Position numbers and translations under genes: made by a program. The notes under the pieces were generated by a model, which was given only the letters and a program-made list of their open reading frames with translations, did not search any database and was not told the origin of the DNA. Source: an uncultured Selenomonadaceae bacterium (lineage in GTDB: Bacteria; Bacillota; Negativicutes; Selenomonadales; Selenomonadaceae). From it: DNA of 10,024 bases. The DNA is taken from positions 1 through 10,024 of the forward strand of contig CAJOOE010000059.1 in the NCBI GenBank assembly GCA_905236145.1, given 5' to 3'. Shown here one piece after another: positions 6,145 through 10,024 of the stretch. Within the stretch, counting starts at the first letter, position 1, and every line of letters starts with the position of its first letter.

Positions 6145-8070
6145 TTATTCTTCGGTCTTGTAAAGCATATAAGTCAAGCCGAAACCTACCGCAAGGGCAA
6201 TTCCGTTGACCATGAAATATTGGAGAAGTTGCCCGTTCATGTAAAGCAAAGTTCCCGGAATAACCGTTATGCCCATGCCGGTGCCGGCAAGTCCCAAGAA
6301 ACCGGAAATTGCACCGCCGACCGCACCGCCGCAGCAACCGTAAATGAACGGTTTCATAAAGCGGAGGTTAATACCGAAAATTGCCGGCTCGGTGATTCCC
6401 AAAAATGCCGGAACTGCGGAAGAAATGTAAAGAGCACGTTTTTTCTTGTCAACGGTTTTCAATGCAACAGCCAAAGCCGCACCGCCCTGCGAAATTGTCG
6501 CACAGGTGATAATCGCGTTGAACGGATCCGCACCGGTCGTGCTGAGGAGGTAAGCCTCCAAAGCGTTGAAAACGTGATGAACGCCGAATACAACAATAAC
6601 TTGCTGGAATCCGCCGATAACCAAACCGCCGATACCCGGAATTTCAAGGAAGGATTGAACCGCTCCGAATACAGCCTGCTCAACGCCGTGCATTATCGGA
6701 CCGATAACGATGAAACCGAGCATCATTGAAATTGCCAAAGTGAGGAACGGAGTAACGATCAAGTCGATGATGTCCGGGACGAAAGTCTTGAGCCAATGCT
6801 GAAGTTTTGCGGCAAAAATACCGAGTACCAACGCCGGCAAAACCGAACCTTGATAGCCGACGAGCGGAATGGTTACAAATCCCAAATCGAGCGGAATGGG
6901 AACTTTGTCCGCATATTCCGCAATTTGTGCAGCCTCTTGCCAAGTAATTCCCAAGTCTTTCAAAGTATTTGCAAATCCGCCGACGACGTAAGCATTCGGG
7001 AGAGCCGGGAAAACGAGCATCAAACCGAGAACGATACCGATAACCGGAGTGCCGCCGAATTTGTTCATTGTTGACCAGCAGACGAGAGCCGGCAAAAATG
7101 CAAAAGCCGTATCCGTCAAAACCTGAGTCATCTTCAGGAAAGTCGGATCCCATTCGCTGCCGAGTGAAAGGAGAGCACCGCGAATACCCATAAACAAACC
7201 TGTTGCAACGAGAACGGGGATAATGGGAACGAAAACGTCGCCGAGCGTACGGGAAATTTTCTGCACGAGTGTCATCTGTTCGTAAGCCGCCTCTTTGTTG
7301 CCGCCCGCCGAAAGTCCCGGTTTCAAAGTGACAAAGAAATCTGTAACCTTATCGACAAAGCCGGTGCCGAGAATGATTTGATACTGTTGAGCGGCAAAAA
7401 ATTGTCCGTTTACGCCGTCAATGTTTTCAATCTGTTTCTCCTGAATCTTTGATTTGTCGTTGACGATAAGACGAAGGCGGGTCGCACAGTGTTCGGCTGC
7501 ACGGACGTTATCCGGTCCGCCGATGTATTTCATAATCAAATGTGCGACTCTTTCGTGTTTGGGAAGGTTGTCGTATTTTGAATCTTCCGGATCCTTTTCA
7601 ACGGCAACCTTTTGGGTTGAATCTTCGGCGGGAGCCTTTGAAGTGACTTCCTGGTCGTTGAGTTCAAAAGTAATGTCGCCGAATTCCGTGTGATTGGTTA
7701 CGACAACCGGCGTGGTCGTGTCGAGATTTTTTGAGCTGATGCCTTCCGGATCAAATTCCAACAAAAGTTGACCGCGTTTGACTCTGTCGCCGACTTCCGC
7801 TTTCGGCGTGAAAAATTCGCCGTTGAGCGAAACGGTGTCCATGCCGACGTGAATCAAAAGTTCGATACCGTCGTCGGATTTCAAGCCGATTGCGTGATGA
7901 GTGGGGAAAAATACGGTAATTTCACCGTCAAAAGGCGAATAGACTTTGCCTTCCGGATTTTTGACCGCCGCACCGCGTCCCATCGCACCGCCCGCAAATA
8001 CCGGATCGTTCACCTCGTTTAAAGGTATCAACGTACCGGACATCGGGCTGCTTATCCGAATGTCCTTCAT
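6145..8070 (-). CDS. scrA: PTS permease, sucrose type, fused IIA-IIB-IIC
   Basis: A 641-residue enzyme II of the glucose superfamily, which imports and phosphorylates a sugar at the membrane. The order is IIA (about 1-140: THHAIGL with phospho-His H59, and LLIHVGMDT with H74), a charged linker (140-170), IIB (about 171-250: EHCATRLRL with phospho-Cys C195), then IIC (about 270-641). IIC has many hydrophobic helices, GYQGSVLPAL, GVHHVFNALEA, TTGADPFNAI and the substrate-site signature GITEPAIFGIN (558-567). The IIC motifs resemble the ScrA sucrose group more than TreB. The specificity is inferred, and trehalose or a related glucoside remains possible. The common order in relatives is B-C-A, so IIA has moved to the front. 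The start is supported by GAGGAGGAA (8077-8085). The gene stands alone, with its own promoter and terminator and no sugar hydrolase or regulator beside it. Confidence 0.88.
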   Translation of the reverse strand: MKDIRISSPMSGTLIPLNEVNDPVFAGGAMGRGAAVKNPEGKVYSPFDGEITVFFPTHHAIGLKSDDGIELLIHVGMDTVSLNGEFFTPKAEVGDRVKRGQLLLEFDPEGISSKNLDTTTPVVVTNHTEFGDITFELNDQEVTSKAPAEDSTQKVAVEKDPEDSKYDNLPKHERVAHLIMKYIGGPDNVRAAEHCATRLRLIVNDKSKIQEKQIENIDGVNGQFFAAQQYQIILGTGFVDKVTDFFVTLKPGLSAGGNKEAAYEQMTLVQKISRTLGDVFVPIIPVLVATGLFMGIRGALLSLGSEWDPTFLKMTQVLTDTAFAFLPALVCWSTMNKFGGTPVIGIVLGLMLVFPALPNAYVVGGFANTLKDLGITWQEAAQIAEYADKVPIPLDLGFVTIPLVGYQGSVLPALVLGIFAAKLQHWLKTFVPDIIDLIVTPFLTLAISMMLGFIVIGPIMHGVEQAVFGAVQSFLEIPGIGGLVIGGFQQVIVVFGVHHVFNALEAYLLSTTGADPFNAIITCATISQGGAALAVALKTVDKKKRALYISSAVPAFLGITEPAIFGINLRFMKPFIYGCCGGAVGGAISGFLGLAGTGMGITVIPGTLLYMNGQLLQYFMVNGIALAVGFGLTYMLYKTEE

Positions 8071-8125
8071 GAAAAATTCCTCCTCTGATAAATTTGTATG
8101 AGATCAAACAAAAATTCCGATTGTG

Positions 8126-8154
8126 ATTATACTTGCAAAAACTTTTCCGGTCAA
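8126..8154 (-). promoter_or_regulatory. Promoter of the PTS gene
   Basis: Read on the - strand: -35 TTGACC (8154-8149), a 17-bp spacer, and a perfect -10 TATAAT (8131-8126). The leader to the ATG at 8070 is about 50 nt. I see no antiterminator-type hairpin in it, so control is more likely at initiation. Confidence 0.8.
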
Positions 8155-8197
8155 CTTCATTTGCATTTTTTCGTCATATAATTTTTTTCCGGTCAAC
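8143..8197 (-). repeat. 13-bp direct repeat around the PTS -35 box
   Basis: TTTTCCGGTCAAC occurs exactly at 8143-8155 and at 8185-8197, 42 bp apart, which is close to four helical turns. The first copy contains the -35 element. A shorter inverted copy (GTTGACCG) lies at 8249-8256. This could be an operator pair, but TTTTCCGG is a frequent word in this DNA. Confidence 0.45.
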
Positions 8198-8209
8198 AAT
8201 CCGAACAAT

Positions 8210-8232
8210 AAAAAAACGCCGGAATTTCCGGC
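8210..8232 (-). terminator. Terminator of the ygbA-like gene
   Basis: GCCGGA (8218-8223) pairs with TCCGGC (8227-8232) around a 3-nt loop. Read on the - strand, the hairpin is followed by one G and seven T (complement of 8216-8210). It lies 69 bp past the stop of the ygbA-like gene and before the PTS promoter. Confidence 0.8.
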
Positions 8233-8301
8233 AATTTTGTTTTTGACTGTTGACCGAAAGACTTTTTCAATGTATTCTTTCTCCCGGCGGTCAAAGAAAT
8301 T

Positions 8302-8805
8302 TTATTTTTTCTTCTTCTTCTTTGATTTTTTGCCGGATCCTTTCGGCGACTTCATCGCACCGGCAATTTTTGCCTTAATCTTTTCTTCCTGCTCTTTCTG
8401 TTTTTCGGTGGATTTTTTGTCCCGCTGAACTTTTGCATAATCCGCACCCATGCCGGCAATTTTGTGCTTAATGGCCATAATCGGGTGGGAGAAATACATT
8501 TTCTTTTGACCGGACTTCATTATCTCCAAAAATTCCCGCGTGGCATCTTCGCCGAAACAGGGAGTTTCGCATTTGTCGCAAATCGGTTTTGTAATGCCGT
8601 AAGGACAGCGGTTTATTTTGAGCATTACAGTCGTCAAAAGAGCGGTACATTTTGCACAAAGTTTGCCGTCCTTCGTATCGTGGTTTGCGTTGCAGTGTGC
8701 GGCAAAAGTCTTTCTGATGTTCTCTTTCTCTTTCGGTGCGTTATTTTTAAGCTCCGGCGGCTTTCTTTTGGGCAGGAGACTTTTAACCTTATCGAGTATA
8801 CCCAT
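8302..8805 (-). CDS. ygbA: YgbA-family protein (nitrous oxide-stimulated promoter family), with Lys-rich tail
   Basis: A 167-residue soluble protein. Residues about 28-118 match the YgbA_NO family pattern: KENIRKTFAAHC, LCAKCTALLTTVMLKINRCPYG, KPICDKCETPCF, and MYFSHPIMAIKHKI. Seven cysteines (38, 50, 53, 67, 76, 79, 83) fall in CxxC-type pairs, suggesting a metal or iron-sulfur site; this is inference. In enterobacteria ygbA belongs to the nitric-oxide (NsrR) response, and its biochemical activity is not defined. About 45 residues beyond the family core form a charged helix and end in SGKKSKKKKKK, an addition compared with the shorter enterobacterial protein. The ATG at 8805 has AAAGGGGA about 10 nt upstream. 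The next gene upstream is divergent, and the PTS gene downstream is separated by a terminator. Confidence 0.82.
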   Translation of the reverse strand: MGILDKVKSLLPKRKPPELKNNAPKEKENIRKTFAAHCNANHDTKDGKLCAKCTALLTTVMLKINRCPYGITKPICDKCETPCFGEDATREFLEIMKSGQKKMYFSHPIMAIKHKIAGMGADYAKVQRDKKSTEKQKEQEEKIKAKIAGAMKSPKGSGKKSKKKKKK

Positions 8806-8834
8806 TTTAAAAAATTTCCCCTTTCAATAAACTC

Positions 8835-8849
8835 CGCTTATTTTAAGCG
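8835..8849. promoter_or_regulatory. Perfect dyad CGCTTATTTTAAGCG, possible operator
   Basis: CGCTTA (8835-8840) and TAAGCG (8844-8849) form a perfect inverted repeat with a 3-bp centre. It covers the predicted -10 of the ygbA-like gene and lies about 40 bp upstream of the divergent membrane-protein start. A repressor bound here could block ygbA and perhaps both genes. It does not match the NsrR or Fnr consensus as I know them. Confidence 0.4.
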
Positions 8850-8868
8850 TTATGCAAAATAAAATCAA
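8840..8868 (-). promoter_or_regulatory. Putative promoter of ygbA-like gene
   Basis: Read on the - strand: TTGATT (8868-8863), a 17-bp spacer, then TAAAAT (8845-8840). The leader to the ATG at 8805 would be about 28 nt. It is the best-scoring pair by eye in this 82-bp divergent gap. Confidence 0.5.
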
Positions 8869-8887
8869 GTTAAAGGAAGTGCTTGCA

Positions 8888-9133
8888 ATGGAATTTTTGA
8901 AAAAATACGGCAGATTGATTTCCAATGTTTTGGTGGTCGTCGCCGTGATCTTGGCAATTATAGTCAAATGGAACGAGAGCGGCGAACAATCTTTTTTCCG
9001 TGAAACCGACGCTTATATCGTCGCCGGTGCGGCTTTGGGATTTTTGGTGCTGAAACTTTTCGTCAAAGACAAGAACGCCGGAAAGCCCGGTAAAAAATCG
9101 GGAAAGGGCATTAAGGGCATTGAGAAAAATTGA
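8888..9133 (+). CDS. Small two-helix membrane protein, hypothetical
   Basis: An 81-residue protein I do not recognise. It has one hydrophobic helix at about 10-28 (LISNVLVVVAVILAIIVKW), a short polar loop with acidic residues, a second helix at about 43-59 (AYIVAGAALGFLVLKLFV), and a very basic glycine/lysine tail of about 20 residues. The first helix has no signal-peptidase site, so it is probably an inner-membrane protein with a cytoplasmic tail. The ATG at 8888 is preferred over the in-frame ATG at 8852 because AAGGAAG (8873-8879) lies 8 nt before it. The gene is divergent from the ygbA-like gene, and no clear promoter was found on this strand. Codon style matches the neighbours, so it is likely a real gene. 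Confidence 0.7.
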   Translation: MEFLKKYGRLISNVLVVVAVILAIIVKWNESGEQSFFRETDAYIVAGAALGFLVLKLFVKDKNAGKPGKKSGKGIKGIEKN

Positions 9134-9150
9134 CCGATTCAAAAATCCGC

Positions 9151-9178
9151 AAAAAAAATAATCCGCACGCGGCGGATT
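9151..9178 (-). terminator. Terminator of the liv operon
   Basis: AATCCGC (9160-9166) pairs with GCGGATT (9172-9178) around a 5-nt loop. Read on the - strand it is followed by a T run (complement of 9158-9151), 38 bp past the livM stop. An extra AATCCGC copy at 9144-9150 could also pair with the same arm. Confidence 0.8.
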
Positions 9179-9190
9179 GACAGCCGGACA

Positions 9191-9215
9191 GTCGGAAAGG
9201 TGAAACCTTTCCGGC
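9191..9215 (-). repeat. Strong hairpin directly after the livM stop
   Basis: CGGAAAGGT (9193-9201) pairs perfectly with ACCTTTCCG (9205-9213) around a 3-nt loop. A G-T and a G-C pair extend it to 11 pairs. It touches the livM stop codon and has no T run, so it is more likely a 3' mRNA-stabilising stem, or the first part of the terminator region, than a terminator itself. Confidence 0.6.
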
Positions 9216-10024
9216 TTAAACCGGTTTCGGACTGCCGGAAAATTTATCCAAAAATTTTTTTATCGGTCGCATATTTGTTACTTCCATATATCCGAAAAGT
9301 CCCTGCGGACGATAGAACATCAGCAAGATTAAAGCCAAAGCGTAAATTATCATTCTGACTTCCGGGAAAGATGCCAATGCCGCCGAAATAAATGTTACGA
9401 CAAATGCACCGGCGATCGAGCCGGTTATCGAACCCAAGCCGCCCAAAACAACCATTATCAAATAATTGAACGACGCCATGAAGGTGAAGGAGTTCGGACT
9501 TATCAAATAAAATTGGTGAGCGAAAAGTCCGCCGGCAATCCCGGCAAACGCCGCCCCGATTGTAAACGCCATGACTTTGTAACGGGTGGTATTTACTCCC
9601 ATGGCCTCAGCCGCAATTTCATTTTCGCGAATTGCTATGCAGGCTCGCCCGTGTGCCGAATTTACAAAATTTTTGATGACAAAAAGAGTTATCAGCATTA
9701 CGAAGAAAACCCAAGCAAAATTTGTATAATGCGGAATACCTTTAAATCCCGCCGCACCGCCGACGTAATCAATGTTCATTATCACTATCCGGATAATTTC
9801 GCCCAGTCCCAAAGTCGCTATGGCAAGATAATCTCCGCGAAGTCGCAAAGTCGGAAGTCCTATTAAAAATCCCAATGAACCGGCGGCGACCGCTCCCAAA
9901 AGCAAAGCGACGATTAAAGGCAGACCGAATTTTACCGTTGCCACAACGCCGACATAAGCTCCGACCGCCATAAAGCCCGCGTGCCCCAACGAAAATTGTC
10001 CCGTATAGCCGTTAATTAAATTCA
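9216..10024 (-). CDS. livM: Branched-chain amino acid ABC transporter permease LivM, 5' truncated by window edge
   Basis: This is the C-terminal part (about 269 residues) of an inner-membrane permease of the LivHMGF importer for leucine, isoleucine and valine. The frame continues past the TTG at 9989 to the window end and reads NLINGYTGQFSLGHAGFMAVGAY, the usual LivM helix region, so the start lies off the window. Numbered from 9989, family landmarks are LRGDYLAIATLGLGEI (50-65), the cytoplasmic coupling loop GRACIAIRENEIAAEAMGVN (114-133), NYLIMVVLGGLGSITG (175-190), and the terminal YRPQGLFG (226-233). Several hydrophobic helices alternate with these. No livG or livF ATPase gene follows; the transcript ends at hairpins just downstream, so the ATPase genes must be upstream or elsewhere. 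Nothing looks broken in the visible part. Confidence 0.93.
   Translation of the reverse strand, partial: NLINGYTGQFSLGHAGFMAVGAYVGVVATVKFGLPLIVALLLGAVAAGSLGFLIGLPTLRLRGDYLAIATLGLGEIIRIVIMNIDYVGGAAGFKGIPHYTNFAWVFFVMLITLFVIKNFVNSAHGRACIAIRENEIAAEAMGVNTTRYKVMAFTIGAAFAGIAGGLFAHQFYLISPNSFTFMASFNYLIMVVLGGLGSITGSIAGAFVVTFISAALASFPEVRMIIYALALILLMFYRPQGLFGYMEVTNMRPIKKFLDKFSGSPKPV

Noticed and set aside
6220..8022. Open frames on the + strand opposite the PTS gene (6220-6729, 6796-7074, 7454-7693, 7768-8022)
   Set aside because: They mirror a strongly supported PTS permease, lack ribosome sites, and give charged or low-complexity translations without recognisable motifs.
8071..8125. Antiterminator (RAT) or riboswitch leader before the PTS gene
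   Set aside because: The leader is only about 50 nt, AT-rich, and has no hairpin followed by a T run before the ribosome site.
8464..8862. Open frame on the + strand opposite the ygbA-like gene
   Set aside because: It is the reverse of a gene that matches a known Cys-motif family, and its end overlaps the divergent promoter region. No ribosome site or domain was seen.

Overview
The window looks like chromosomal DNA from an anaerobic, low-to-medium-GC Bacillota-type bacterium. A Negativicutes relative is my best guess. The basis is a 2-hydroxyacyl-CoA dehydratase-type activase, a Uma2 nuclease, a glucose-superfamily PTS permease, strong AGGAGG-type ribosome sites and near-consensus sigma-70 promoters. 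The lineage is inferred from gene content and style, not from a marker gene.

Left part (1-1014): the 3' part of a clearly more AT-rich gene encodes a PD-(D/E)XK nuclease resembling the C-terminal half of Card1/Can2 (DUF1887) effectors. Its start, and any CARF sensor domain, lie upstream of the window. It is followed by an intrinsic terminator and three near-identical 27-bp AT-rich dyad units, then a strong promoter.

Middle left (1015-6053, + strand): a 1406-residue protein contains two activase (BadF/HgdC-type ATPase) halves followed by two dehydratase-like (HgdB/DUF2229-type) halves. A Uma2-family PD-(D/E)XK protein follows 29 bp later. Then comes a tRNA-Arg(UCU) with its own near-consensus promoter and a terminator.

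Middle right (6072-8154, - strand): a single-gene sucrose-type PTS permease has its domains in the order IIA-IIB-IIC. It has a near-consensus promoter, and a hairpin flanked by A and T runs separates it from the tRNA unit. Upstream of it, also on the - strand, is a YgbA-family (nitrous oxide-stimulated promoter family) cysteine-rich protein with its own terminator. That gene is divergent from an 81-residue two-helix membrane protein. A 15-bp perfect dyad lies over the predicted -10 of ygbA.

Right end (9151-10024, - strand): the C-terminal part of a LivM branched-chain amino acid permease enters from the right and ends at an intrinsic terminator.

Most of the window is recognisable housekeeping, metabolic and transport content. 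I see no convincing new multi-gene system. The best leads are the nuclease cut by the left edge with its neighbouring dyad cluster, and the A-A-B-B architecture of the large iron-sulfur protein.
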